In this document: one piece after another, positions 50,057 through 58,886 of the stretch
How positions within the stretch are numbered: the stretch's first letter is position 1
How the letters are laid out: every line of letters starts with the position of its first letter
Assembly (NCBI RefSeq): GCF_023272795.1
Contig: NZ_CP096829.1
Coordinates: 4,030,001 to 4,094,000, forward strand
Source: Flavobacterium humidisoli
GTDB taxonomy: Bacteria; Bacteroidota; Bacteroidia; Flavobacteriales; Flavobacteriaceae
Reading direction: 5' to 3'
DNA: 64,000 bases
Program-made: the position numbers and the translations under genes
The notes under the pieces: model-generated
What the model saw: only the letters and a program-made list of their open reading frames with translations
Databases searched by the model: none
What the model was told of the DNA's origin: nothing

Positions 50057-52642
50057 TTAAGCTGAATTTCTGCTTGCATTCGTATTTCCGAATAGAGATC
50101 TCGTTACGATTTTTTCATAAACTTTAATCAATTCTTCGTTAGGAGTTTGCTCTTTGTTTAGCTCATTTATTCTCAATAAAGCATATTGCTGAATTGTCAA
50201 TAAAGGTAAAACAATACGCTCTCTTATTTGAATAGAAGCAATACCATCAGGATAATTTTCCATCAATGTTTTGTGATCTGCAATTTTTAACAAAAGACGT
50301 TTTGTTTCTGAAAATTCATCGTAAATAATCTGCCAGAATTCACCAAACTCAGGGTCATTTTTCATGTAAGCTGTCAAAGGCAAGAATGATTTTGCTAATG
50401 ACATCATACTATTTTCAAGCAAAGTTTTGAAAAACAATGAATTGTGATATAAATCGCTTACTTTGTTCCATTGTCCGGATTCTTCAAAATGTTTTAAAGC
50501 AGAACCTACTCCAAAAAATCCTGGAACGTTTTGTTTTAATTGGCTCCATGATCCCACAAACGGAATTGCTCTCAAATCAGCAAAATCTAAAGATTCAGAT
50601 TTACTTCTTTTTGAAGGACGGCTTCCGATGTTTGTTTTCGAGTAGTATTTAAGCGTACTCATTTTCTCTAAATACGGAATAAACTTTGGATGGTTTTTGA
50701 AGCTTAAATATTTCTCATAACCTAAATTAGCTAAATCCGTTAAAATTTGAGTTTCATCAGCTGTTAGTTCATTTTTCTCTTTACTAAATACTTGATTTGT
50801 AACACCAGCACTCAATAAGTTTTCGATATTGTAGCGACAAGAATCTAAAGTTCCAAAATTAGAGCTAATAGTCTGACCTTGAACTGTAATCTGAATCTCG
50901 TTGTTTTCAATTTTTGGACCTAAAGAAGCATAGAATTTATGCGTTTTTCCGCCACCACGAGCAGGAGGTCCACCACGTCCGTCAAAGAAAATGGCTTTAA
51001 TTCCATATTCTCTAGAAATTTTAGTCAATGAAATTTTAGCTTGATAAATACTCCAGTTTGCCATTAAATAGCCACCATCTTTAGTCCCATCAGAAAATCC
51101 AAGCATAATTGTTTGTTTGTTTCCTCTTGATTTCAAATGTTTAGCATATTCTGGATTGGTATACAATTGCTCCATAATAGCATGTGCATTTTGTAAATCA
51201 TCAACAGATTCAAAAAGCGGAATAATATCAACCGTCGGTTTTTCCCAATTATTCAAACGAATCATTGCAAATGTCTCCATCACATTTAGTGCACTTTCGT
51301 TATTACTGATAATGTAACGGTTCGCTCCTTCTTCACCATTATTTTGCTGAATGGTTTTAATGGCTTGAACAGATTCTAATGTATATCTTGTAATTTCATT
51401 TTCGAAATCAGTTGGATTTAAATTTCCTTTTACTTTAGAAAGAACATCAATCTTTTGATCTTCCGTCAATTCGAAATAATTTTTAGGAAAAACATCTGAA
51501 CCAGAATTCAAATAGTAATCTACGACATCTTTGAAAACGACATTATGAATTTTACTATTCTGACGAATATCTAAAGTCGCAAAATGGAATCCGAACAAAT
51601 TAATTTTTACTAAAAGAGCATCTAATTCATCCAAATATAAGGATTGATGTTTCTCTATAATTATAGTTCGAATTTTGTTTAATTGTGTCAATAATTCTTC
51701 TAAAGTAATAAAAATATCACCTTTAGAATAGAATACAGAACGATAAAGTTTATGTTCAAGTTCTGCCACTAAATCGTCTACACCTGAGAAAGTTAGCTTA
51801 CGTTTTAAATTTCGCATTTCGACATAATAGCACTTCAAAATTGAGGTACGCAAACGATCTGCAACTTTAAGTGTAATATCTGTAGTAACAAAAGGATTTC
51901 CGTCACGGTCACCTCCTGGCCAGAAACCCAATTTTACTAATTGATTATGAATCGGATTTCCATTTAAAATATTTTTCTGCAGATAATGTACAATTTCTCC
52001 TGCTGTAGCATAAAATACATTTTCTAGGTACCAAATTAAGCTTACTGCTTCATCATAAGGATTTGGTTTTTCTTTCTGAATGAAAGGCGTTTTTCCTAAT
52101 TGAGCCAGTAATTGTTTAATTTGAAGTAAATCGTTTTGACGAATAGCTTCTGTCAAGTCATTTATAATTCCTAAAACGGGTCCAGGATAAAACTGAGTTG
52201 GATGGGCTGTTAAAACCGTACGAACGTTAAAGTTTTCTAGAAACTCTACCAATTCATCATCTTTCTCTTTAGCATCAGATTTCTCCTTAATATCACGAAG
52301 AGATCCGCGTCCTTCCATGTTGTTAACTTCAGGAAAAGCCGCATCTTCAATGGCATCAAACAATACAATCTGACGTTCTATATATTGAATAAATCGAAAC
52401 ATAAGATCGATTTTTTCATCTTCAGAAGTATTGTTTAAGAATTTATTAGAAAAGAAATCTACAATCTCTTTTGGTGTTTCTTGTTTTTTAAAGCCCGTTT
52501 CGCAAGTCTCTGTAAATAAAGGAAGTAAAACCCCCGTATTATCTATAGAGTCAAAAGGTAATGTTATGAAAACACTATTATAAATGTGGTATTTTGAGAG
52601 AACGTCTTGATTAAAACGCTCAATTTTTGGCAACGTATACAT
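50057..52642 (-). CDS. ppc: Phosphoenolpyruvate carboxylase
   Basis: An 861-residue enzyme that carboxylates PEP with bicarbonate to oxaloacetate, refilling the TCA cycle. Signatures: TAHPTQ (catalytic His, about 140), GGDRDGNPFVT (about 248-258), FFDGRGGPPARGGGKTH (about 556-572, the mobile catalytic loop), GSRPSKR (about 679) and RAIPFVGSWSQ (about 693-703). Slightly shorter than plant and enteric forms (about 880-960), with a shorter N-terminus, so the regulatory phosphorylation segment is absent. A DinB gene lies just downstream and an Lrp regulator upstream. Confidence 0.95.
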   Translation of the reverse strand: MYTLPKIERFNQDVLSKYHIYNSVFITLPFDSIDNTGVLLPLFTETCETGFKKQETPKEIVDFFSNKFLNNTSEDEKIDLMFRFIQYIERQIVLFDAIEDAAFPEVNNMEGRGSLRDIKEKSDAKEKDDELVEFLENFNVRTVLTAHPTQFYPGPVLGIINDLTEAIRQNDLLQIKQLLAQLGKTPFIQKEKPNPYDEAVSLIWYLENVFYATAGEIVHYLQKNILNGNPIHNQLVKLGFWPGGDRDGNPFVTTDITLKVADRLRTSILKCYYVEMRNLKRKLTFSGVDDLVAELEHKLYRSVFYSKGDIFITLEELLTQLNKIRTIIIEKHQSLYLDELDALLVKINLFGFHFATLDIRQNSKIHNVVFKDVVDYYLNSGSDVFPKNYFELTEDQKIDVLSKVKGNLNPTDFENEITRYTLESVQAIKTIQQNNGEEGANRYIISNNESALNVMETFAMIRLNNWEKPTVDIIPLFESVDDLQNAHAIMEQLYTNPEYAKHLKSRGNKQTIMLGFSDGTKDGGYLMANWSIYQAKISLTKISREYGIKAIFFDGRGGPPARGGGKTHKFYASLGPKIENNEIQITVQGQTISSNFGTLDSCRYNIENLLSAGVTNQVFSKEKNELTADETQILTDLANLGYEKYLSFKNHPKFIPYLEKMSTLKYYSKTNIGSRPSKRSKSESLDFADLRAIPFVGSWSQLKQNVPGFFGVGSALKHFEESGQWNKVSDLYHNSLFFKTLLENSMMSLAKSFLPLTAYMKNDPEFGEFWQIIYDEFSETKRLLLKIADHKTLMENYPDGIASIQIRERIVLPLLTIQQYALLRINELNKEQTPNEELIKVYEKIVTRSLFGNTNASRNSA

Positions 52643-52680
52643 AATCGTGTTATAGTTGGTTGGTTAATTAGTCATAAAAA

Positions 52681-52704
52681 AACCCCAAGAATAAACTTGA
52701 GGTT
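52681..52704 (-). terminator. Terminator after the Lrp-type gene
   Basis: On the minus strand AACCTCAAG and CTTGGGGTT form a stem with one mismatch followed by TTTTTT; it lies 31 bases after the stop at 52735 and 39 bases before the PEP carboxylase start. Confidence 0.7.
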
Positions 52705-52734
52705 ATATTTTAATATAGCATTCAAGAAAAGTTA

Positions 52735-53214
52735 TTACATATTTTTGAAAATAGTATGCATCAAACGCTTCTTATCGTTTATACTTTCCTCTAGTGAAAT
52801 CATAGTTTCTGTTCTGTAAACACCATCAATATCGTCAATCATAAAGATAACTTCTTTCGCGTGCTTAGTATCTTTTGCTCTAATTTTACAAAAGATATTA
52901 AATTTTCCTGTAGTAACAGAAGCTACAGTTACGAATGGAATTTGATTGATTCTCTCTAATACAAATTTAGTTTGAGATGTATTATTAAGAAAAACCCCTA
53001 CATAAGCAATAAATGAATAACCTAATTTATCGTAATCTAAGGCTAATGAAGATCCCATGATGATACCGGCATCTTCCATCTTTTTAACTCTAACGTGTAC
53101 TGTACCAGCAGATATCAATAGTTTTTTTGCAATGTCAGTAAACGGAACTCTCGTATTGTCTATTAACATATCTAAAATCTGGTGATCTACTTCATCTAAA
53201 CGAAATTTACTCAT
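52735..53214 (-). CDS. Lrp/AsnC-family transcriptional regulator
   Basis: A 159-residue regulator with N-terminal HTH (DEVDHQILDMLIDNTRVPFTDIAKKLLISAGTVHVRVKKM, in part IAKKLLISAGTVHVRVKKM, about 29-47) and a C-terminal RAM ligand domain (ASVTTGKFNIFCKIRAKDTKH, about 90-110). Members form octamers or dimers that sense amino acids and control transport or metabolism. The neighbouring M14 carboxypeptidase and PEP carboxylase might be targets, but no cognate palindrome is seen. It is followed by its own terminator. Confidence 0.9.
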   Translation of the reverse strand: MSKFRLDEVDHQILDMLIDNTRVPFTDIAKKLLISAGTVHVRVKKMEDAGIIMGSSLALDYDKLGYSFIAYVGVFLNNTSQTKFVLERINQIPFVTVASVTTGKFNIFCKIRAKDTKHAKEVIFMIDDIDGVYRTETMISLEESINDKKRLMHTIFKNM

Positions 53215-53291
53215 AATTGTTTAATTAATATTACTAATTGCTATTACAAAGTATAAAATTATATATAAAAAACAACAAATTCACATAAAAA

Positions 53292-54446
53292 TTAACTTTT
53301 TATTAATCCGTTAACAAATTTAACATTTTTATTTAAATAAAAATTTGCTTTCTGACCCATTTTTGGAAGATTTTGGAAATCGTCCGAATATTCTGCTCCT
53401 TTTGCGTCGTATTCGTAATGACCAAAATAATTTTCTAGCTCACCTACTTCTACTATGTAAGCATTAAAATGAATCTTATTTTCGATTAATTCTTCTTTGT
53501 ATTGTGCGACAAAATTCGTAATAATTTCGATACCATCATAATTTATTTTGACATTTTTATACATAAAATCATAAAAAACCACGTTATTTTGTGAAATATT
53601 CAAATATTCAGAAAATCTATTGCTAACTAAATCGTTTTCGGAAATCAGTTTGAAGCTTGTAATTAACGCGAAAAATATGAACTTTCGAGTAACTTCTCGT
53701 TCGTAATCATCTGGAAAGTGTCCTGCCTCAAATAATATTGTAGGAACACCTAAAAACTGAAAAGTGTCTCCTATACAATTAATATTGAAGGAGTCATCAA
53801 AGCGGCCAACTTGTCCTGGAATATATTTTTGCAGTTCTTCATTTATGCCTGCAATAATATTTATCGCTTTCAATCTGTTATCGTTTACTTCTCTTTCTTC
53901 ATTATAAGAAGGAGCTAAAAAAGAAACCGTTGCTGGTTTTCCAGTCGTTCCTGCTCCAAAGATTGTTCGCTGGTCGTGAAGATTAAAACAGAAATCAGGT
54001 TTAAATTTTTCAAATACTTCGCGAAGAATTTTACTTTCTGGTTGTGTCAGGTCTTGAGAATCACGATTTAAATCTACTTCATTTGCATTTGCTCGTGTGT
54101 AAAGTCTCGCTCCATCAGGATTAAGCATCGGAATACAGTAGAAAGTAAAAGTATCTAGCATTTGCTTTGCAAAATCAGTATCATCATTTAATAAATTAAT
54201 GAAATCAAATAAAGCTTTTGTTGTTGTACTTTCGTTTCCATGCATTTGAGACCATAGATAAGCACGTGTCTTTCCTGTTCCGATTTGGTAACTATATATA
54301 GGTTCGCCTAAAACAGATGTACCAATAACCTCTACTTGTCCATTTGTATTTAACTTATCCAAAAGAGTTTTAATATGGTCTAAAGTAAGATATCGACCAG
54401 ATATTGACTTTTCTTTGTATTGTGTAAAAAGCTGTTCTAAATTCAT
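53292..54446 (-). CDS. M14-family zinc carboxypeptidase
   Basis: A 384-residue peptidase. The zinc ligands are in QMHGNESTT (H and E, about 67-75) and FNLHDQR (H, about 160). Substrate and catalysis: NPDGARLYTRANANEVDLNRD (in part NPDGARLYTRANANEVDLNR, about 110-129, with the Arg pair) and a distal Glu in LFEAGHF (about 246). The chain has no signal peptide, so it is cytosolic, suited to removing amino acids from peptides or peptidoglycan pieces. It is divergent from the XRE gene across a 311-base region holding matching palindromes. Confidence 0.85.
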   Translation of the reverse strand: MNLEQLFTQYKEKSISGRYLTLDHIKTLLDKLNTNGQVEVIGTSVLGEPIYSYQIGTGKTRAYLWSQMHGNESTTTKALFDFINLLNDDTDFAKQMLDTFTFYCIPMLNPDGARLYTRANANEVDLNRDSQDLTQPESKILREVFEKFKPDFCFNLHDQRTIFGAGTTGKPATVSFLAPSYNEEREVNDNRLKAINIIAGINEELQKYIPGQVGRFDDSFNINCIGDTFQFLGVPTILFEAGHFPDDYEREVTRKFIFFALITSFKLISENDLVSNRFSEYLNISQNNVVFYDFMYKNVKINYDGIEIITNFVAQYKEELIENKIHFNAYIVEVGELENYFGHYEYDAKGAEYSDDFQNLPKMGQKANFYLNKNVKFVNGLIKS

Positions 54447-54757
54447 TGTATTTTGATTAGTTTACAAAAGTAAATATCTTTATTTTTACAATTGTAAACA
54501 TAAGGAGAATTTAATAATTTAGATTTGTAAACAGTTTTATAAAGTATGTATCCATTTAAGCTTTAACTTGTTTCAATAGAGCTATTTAATCTATTTAGTA
54601 TTTATAAATATATTAATTTCAGTTAATTATAAAGCTTTATATGAATTTTATATTTAACATAAAACTAAACTCCTATTAAAAATGCAACAACAAGATTGGA
54701 GCGTCTTCTCTTTTTGTTTACATTTGTAAATAGAATAATTTAAAACATAAATTCACA
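54447..54757. promoter_or_regulatory. Divergent control region of the M14 and XRE genes
   Basis: A 311-base AT-rich region without any gene. It contains three related palindromes: TTTACAAAAGTAAA (54461-54474), TTTACAATTGTAAA (54485-54498) and TTTACATTTGTAAA (54717-54730), plus a half-site TTTGTAAAC at 54524-54532. Two overlap promoter elements, TACTTTTG on the minus strand (54465-54472) and TACATTTG on the plus strand (54719-54726). The spacing puts them over the -7 element of each gene, as expected for repression by the XRE protein encoded at 54758. Confidence 0.65.
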
Positions 54758-55222
54758 ATGGTAAACATAGATGATTTTGTAAAAAGACTCGAAACCCTAT
54801 TAGATTATTATGGTTTAAATGCTTCTACTTTTGCAGATAAAATTGGTGTGCAACGCTCTAGCATGTCGCATCTTTTGTCTGGGAGAAACAAACCAAGTTT
54901 AGATTTTGTAATGAAAATTCTAGAGGTTTTCCCTGATGTTGATCTATATTGGATTCTAATCGGAAAAGGAAGTTTTCCTAAAAACAATGATGACAATTTA
55001 GAAATTCCAGTGTCTTCTCCTACTCCAATTGCATCCAATGAAAATATAGGTACAGATTTATTTTCTTCCGTCGAAACAAATGAGGAGGAAAAGAAAGAAA
55101 TAAAAAAAGCATCATCTTTAAAAAATGAAAATATTAATTTTGAAGATGATGAAATTGAAAAAATAGTCTTATTCTATAAAAATGGAACTTTTAAAACCTA
55201 TTCTTCCTACCACAAAAATTAG
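54758..55222 (+). CDS. XRE-family helix-turn-helix regulator
   Basis: A 154-residue protein with an N-terminal HTH_3 domain (about 5-62; NASTFADKIGVQRSSMSHLLSGRNKPSLDFV, in part ADKIGVQRSSMSHLLSGRNK). It ends with an acidic, low-complexity tail (about 85-154; EEEKKEIKKASSLKNENINFED). The tail may mediate protein interactions. The gene is divergent from the M14 peptidase, and three TTTACANNTGTAAA-type palindromes occupy the shared control region, one of them over its own promoter. I infer that it represses itself and the peptidase. Confidence 0.85.
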   Translation: MVNIDDFVKRLETLLDYYGLNASTFADKIGVQRSSMSHLLSGRNKPSLDFVMKILEVFPDVDLYWILIGKGSFPKNNDDNLEIPVSSPTPIASNENIGTDLFSSVETNEEEKKEIKKASSLKNENINFEDDEIEKIVLFYKNGTFKTYSSYHKN

Positions 55223-55294
55223 CGCATATTCGATTCCTAGTCAAGAAAATTTCCAAATACGCGATTCTCACGCGTTTGAAAAATTCTCATAAAA

Positions 55295-55846
55295 TTATAA
55301 TTTCACTCCATTTTCAGGAATTTTACCCGAAACCCCTTCGTAATGCTTTTTTAAGATTTCAAAATCGGCTTCATAATTTCCAGTTGGATAAAATGGCTCG
55401 CCAAGATTTACTTCTTTTTTACCCCAATCAAAAGCTACGGGAACAATTGGAACATTTGCTTTAAGCGCGATAAAATAAAATCCAGTTTTTATCTCTTTTA
55501 CTTTTTTTCTAGTTCCTTCTGGAGCAACAGCTAAACGAAAGATTTCTTTTCTATCAAATATTGCAGCAATAGAGTCAACTTTATTTAATCCTCCGGAACG
55601 ATCTAAAGGTTCTCCTCCAACATTTCTAAAATAATAACCAAACGGAAAACGAAACAATTCCTTCTTTCCTACCCAATTCATCTGCAGTCCAGAGATGCCG
55701 CGAGTAAAAAGTCCGATGTAAAAATCATGATTGCTCGTATGAGGCATCACCATGAGTACACATTTTTTAATTTCTGCATTTTCGATTCCTACTATTTTCC
55801 AGCCCATTAGCTTAAAAAAGATGAATTTATATAATAGTTTTTTCAT
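55295..55846 (-). CDS. 1-acylglycerol-3-phosphate acyltransferase-like protein
   Basis: A 183-residue PlsC-family enzyme. The catalytic HX4D motif is HTSNHD (about 36-41), the glycerophosphate-binding motif is PEGTRKK (about 115-121), and an N-terminal hydrophobic segment (LLYKFIFFKLMGW) touches the membrane. Shorter than PlsC (about 240), it resembles the small glycerol acyltransferase group. It would acylate lysophosphatidic acid or another lipid acceptor. It ends convergently near the XRE gene and is divergent from the next gene. Confidence 0.85.
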   Translation of the reverse strand: MKKLLYKFIFFKLMGWKIVGIENAEIKKCVLMVMPHTSNHDFYIGLFTRGISGLQMNWVGKKELFRFPFGYYFRNVGGEPLDRSGGLNKVDSIAAIFDRKEIFRLAVAPEGTRKKVKEIKTGFYFIALKANVPIVPVAFDWGKKEVNLGEPFYPTGNYEADFEILKKHYEGVSGKIPENGVKL

Positions 55847-55886
55847 TAAAGATTTAATATTTCGTGCAAAATAAAAGATTTAATGG

Positions 55887-55894
55887 TAAATTTG
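55887..55894 (+). promoter_or_regulatory. Promoter -7 element of the 55911 gene group
   Basis: TAAATTTG matches TAnnTTTG, 17 bases before the ATG at 55911. Confidence 0.5.
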
Positions 55895-55910
55895 AGTAAA
55901 AGCATAAAAA

Positions 55911-56576
55911 ATGATTCGAAAATTTTTCAGTTACTTAATTCCTATAAAAATATTTAAGAAAAAATCAACCCGAAGTAAAATGATCGAAGTTACTTGGGCA
56001 AATGGAGAATTAGTATTGGACACTGAAAACACCAATTATTCATACGGAAGTCTGCAGCGTATATTAAGGTACGGACTTCGAAATATTGGTTACGATAAAA
56101 TTCTAGAAATGGAACACATCTTATTATTAGGTGTAGCTGGCGGAAGCGTAGTTAAAACATTAGTAAATGAGATAGAATACAAAGAAAAAATAACGGGTGT
56201 AGAAATAGATCCTGATATGATTGAGATTGCAAATCAGTATTTTAATCTTAATCAAATTAAACAGTTGAAAGTTGTTATTGATGATGCATTTGAATTTGTT
56301 TTGAAAACAAAAGAGAAATACGATCTCATAATAATTGATATTTTTGAAGATACACACATGCCTAACTTTTTGTTTGAGAAGTTTTTTGTAGATAGAATCT
56401 GCACGATTTTAAAAGATGATGGCTTTGTTTTATTCAACACAATGATATTAGACGAAGCACATAATGTTCGCAATAGAAAATATGTGACAGAAGTAAATCC
56501 GAAATTCTTTCAAACCAAAATGCTGCCCCGAATCGAAGTACATAATGAATTAATAATTATAAATAAAGTTGCCTAG
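55911..56576 (+). CDS. Spermidine synthase-like methyltransferase-fold protein
   Basis: A 221-residue protein with the class I SAM-binding/aminopropyltransferase fold: LLLGVAGGSVVKTLVNEI (about 69-86), ITGVEIDPDMIEIANQYF (about 93-110) and YDLIIIDIFEDTHMPN (about 137-152). The catalytic Asp of spermidine synthase is not clearly conserved: IFEDTH replaces the usual D-S-T/D loop. It is therefore probably a spermidine-synthase-like protein of unknown substrate, not SpeE. It starts an apparent operon with the four genes that follow (gaps of 4, 6, 11 and 47 bases). Confidence 0.75.
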   Translation: MIRKFFSYLIPIKIFKKKSTRSKMIEVTWANGELVLDTENTNYSYGSLQRILRYGLRNIGYDKILEMEHILLLGVAGGSVVKTLVNEIEYKEKITGVEIDPDMIEIANQYFNLNQIKQLKVVIDDAFEFVLKTKEKYDLIIIDIFEDTHMPNFLFEKFFVDRICTILKDDGFVLFNTMILDEAHNVRNRKYVTEVNPKFFQTKMLPRIEVHNELIIINKVA

Positions 56577-56580
56577 TTTT

Positions 56581-57258
56581 ATGAAGCCCCTAACCTCAAT
56601 CTTAAATGCCCAGCCACCTACTAAAGTTATTGATGCCTCAATTAATATTTCAGAATACACACCGTTAAATTTATCGGTTTCTAATGAGGAATTAGTAAGT
56701 CAGAAATTGGATACCTCAGAAGATTTTGAAAAATACATTTCAAAATTTTTAAAAGAAAACAACGCTAAAGTTGCATTTGGCGGTTATATAGAAGGAAGAT
56801 TTTTATATCAAAGAAGCCCTATTTTTTTAGATGTATCCAAACCAGAACGTAATATTCACATCGGATTAGATTTATGGGCCGAAGCTGGAACAGCTGTACT
56901 TGCCGCCCTTGACGGAATTGTTCATAGTTTTAAAAACAACATCGGTCTAGGCGACTATGGACCGACTATTATATTGGAGCATGAAGTAGAAAATGAGAAA
57001 TTTTATACTTTATACGGACATTTATCGTTAGAAAGTATAGAAAATTTAAATATCGGAGACCAATTTAAGAAAGGCGAAAAGATTGCGACTTTAGGAAATG
57101 CCTCAGTAAATGGAGATTACGCACCTCATGTACATTTTCAGATTATCCATAATATTGGCGATTATTGGGGAGATTATCCAGGAGTCTGCAATACAAATGA
57201 CCTAAATTTTTATATCGAAAATTGTCCCGATCCTAACTTATTATTAAAAATTACTTAA
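56581..57258 (+). CDS. M23-family metallopeptidase
   Basis: A 225-residue LytM/M23 protein (start ATG 56581; a TTG at 56569 would overlap the previous stop). Zinc ligands are in IHIGLDLWAEAGTAVLA (H and D, about 97-113) and HVHFQI (about 186-191), with HLS near 150. These enzymes cut peptide bridges of peptidoglycan, though some lack activity and regulate others. No signal peptide is evident, which is unusual for the family, so the enzyme may be cytosolic or the start is further upstream. It follows the spermidine-synthase-like gene by four bases. Confidence 0.85.
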   Translation: MKPLTSILNAQPPTKVIDASINISEYTPLNLSVSNEELVSQKLDTSEDFEKYISKFLKENNAKVAFGGYIEGRFLYQRSPIFLDVSKPERNIHIGLDLWAEAGTAVLAALDGIVHSFKNNIGLGDYGPTIILEHEVENEKFYTLYGHLSLESIENLNIGDQFKKGEKIATLGNASVNGDYAPHVHFQIIHNIGDYWGDYPGVCNTNDLNFYIENCPDPNLLLKIT

Positions 57259-57264
57259 ATAGTT

Positions 57265-57741
57265 ATGAAGAAAGCAGGATTGATTATATGTTTGTTATTG
57301 TTAATTGGATGTAAATCGAAAACAGTAAGTAGAAATACAGAAGATTTAAAAATTAAAAAAGTTTCTGGAGAAGAAGTAAATGCAAATCAGCAGCGAAAAG
57401 CGTATGATTTAGGAAAGAGAGTTTTAGAAACTTGTAACACTTCAAAATTTAAACCATTTAATGAAACTGAAGTAACTAAATCGGTTATGGAAAACACTAC
57501 AGAAGAGCGTTTGACAAAGACCTGCCAAAGATTTAGACAATATTACGGAAGTTTTATAGATTTAAAATTAGATGGAGTTTACAAAACCAAACATGAAGTT
57601 ATTTACCGCTATCATGCATTGTACACTAAAAAAGTGGCCAATAAAGAATTACGCATTTTTGTAAATGAAGACAATCTTATTTCTGCCATAAAATCTATGG
57701 ATTGGGATGAGAAATTTGATGCCAAATTAGCCGAACAATAA
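57265..57741 (+). CDS. Lipoprotein of unknown function
   Basis: A 158-residue protein. MKKAGLIICLLLLIGCKSK is a lipoprotein signal peptide with lipobox LIGC (Cys16). The mature part (about 140 residues) is mixed alpha/beta with a single internal Cys pair (TCNTSKF, KTCQRF) that could form a disulfide. The segment KHEVIYRYHALYTKKVANKELR (in part IYRYHALYTKKVANKELR) resembles a small ligand-binding domain, but no family is recognised. It starts six bases after the M23 stop. Confidence 0.65.
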   Translation: MKKAGLIICLLLLIGCKSKTVSRNTEDLKIKKVSGEEVNANQQRKAYDLGKRVLETCNTSKFKPFNETEVTKSVMENTTEERLTKTCQRFRQYYGSFIDLKLDGVYKTKHEVIYRYHALYTKKVANKELRIFVNEDNLISAIKSMDWDEKFDAKLAEQ

Positions 57742-57752
57742 ATACCATATAT

Positions 57753-58277
57753 ATGAATTTTAAACTGCCACTACTCCTATTATTTTTTATTTCAACTTTT
57801 GCTTCAGCACAGCAAACTATAAGTGTAAAAGGTTCAGCTCCTTATCCAGCGACGCAAGAATACACTTTTATCTGCGAAAAATATGCTTACTCTGGCGAAA
57901 TTAATGTGCAAATAGCTAAAACGGAAAAAGGAGGCATTTTGAAATTAACTGTTTCAACAGGAAGTGACAAAGCAAGAATTGCTGGCGGTGTTTATGTCGA
58001 TTTGACAAATGCAGATGTTATTGCATGTACAGACAAGAATGTAAAAGAATCTGCAGACGGGAAAACAACTGCATATTATTATTTTACACCTGCTGAATGG
58101 CTAAAACTTAAAAAGACAGATATTTATGCGATAAGGTTTATAATTGCTGGAGGCCCAGATATTTCAGGTAATCTAACTGGACATTTTACAGCTTACAGTA
58201 AAGTGAAGTATTTCTCAACAGCATTTGATAAAACTAAAAAAACATTTGATACAGCTAAAGAAATTAGTGTCTTGTAA
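57753..58277 (+). CDS. Exported beta-rich protein
   Basis: A 174-residue protein with a signal peptide (MNFKLPLLLLFFISTFASAQ) cleaved near ASA-QQ. The mature domain is beta-rich (VKGSAPYPATQEYTFICEKYAY, in part) with LKKTDIYAIRFIIAGGP (about 127-143). It may be a periplasmic beta-sandwich of the kind found next to cell-wall genes. It is part of the group 55911-58795, 11 bases after the lipoprotein. Function is unknown. Confidence 0.6.
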   Translation: MNFKLPLLLLFFISTFASAQQTISVKGSAPYPATQEYTFICEKYAYSGEINVQIAKTEKGGILKLTVSTGSDKARIAGGVYVDLTNADVIACTDKNVKESADGKTTAYYYFTPAEWLKLKKTDIYAIRFIIAGGPDISGNLTGHFTAYSKVKYFSTAFDKTKKTFDTAKEISVL

Positions 58278-58324
58278 TGATTTTTTTATTTAATAAACCT
58301 TATATTTAACATAAATATATTTTT

Positions 58325-58795
58325 ATGAATGCAAATGAGGCTTTAATTGTCAAATTCTATACTGCTTTCGCGAATGCAGATGCTAAAACCATGAGTGAAT
58401 GCTATCATCCGAAAGTTCATTTTATAGATCCAGCTTTTGGATTGTTAAAAGAAGAGCAGGTTTCTAAAATGTGGGAAATGTTGCTTCTAAAAAGTAAAGG
58501 CAATTTAAAAATTGAATTTTCAAATGTAAATGCCGATGATTCGACTGGTTCAGCAAATTGGATCGCTACATATAATTTTAGCAAAACAAATAGAAAAGTT
58601 GTAAATAAAATCTCTGCGCAATTTATTTTTCAGGACGGATTAATTATCAAGCACACTGATAGTTTTGATGTCTGGAAATGGTCTAAACAAGCTTTTGGTA
58701 TTACTGGTTATTTACTGGGCTGGACAGGATTTTTTCAGAAGAAAGTTCAATCGCAGGCCTTATCAGCACTAAAGCAATTTCAGAATGCCAAATAA
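58325..58795 (+). CDS. NTF2/SnoaL-like protein
   Basis: A 156-residue protein with the NTF2/SnoaL cone fold: EALIVKFYTAFANADAKTMSECYHPKVHFIDPAF (in part FYTAFANADAKTMSECYHPK, about 11-30), ISAQFIFQDGLIIKHTDSFD (about 104-123) and a helical C-terminus. SnoaL-like proteins act as polyketide cyclases or bind small molecules, and this one lacks an obvious catalytic set. It follows the beta-rich protein by 47 bases and may be at the end of the same transcript. Confidence 0.8.
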   Translation: MNANEALIVKFYTAFANADAKTMSECYHPKVHFIDPAFGLLKEEQVSKMWEMLLLKSKGNLKIEFSNVNADDSTGSANWIATYNFSKTNRKVVNKISAQFIFQDGLIIKHTDSFDVWKWSKQAFGITGYLLGWTGFFQKKVQSQALSALKQFQNAK

Positions 58796-58886
58796 AATAA
58801 TACGTTACAGCTAGAATATCACTATTTGCTTTACGCCCGATTCTAATTTTTTTGTTACTTAATTTTACTAAAAGTGTAAATTTTAG

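Noticed and set aside
55911..56576. Genuine spermidine synthase (speE)
   Set aside because: The catalytic Asp region is not conserved and the protein is shorter than SpeE; no SAM decarboxylase is near.
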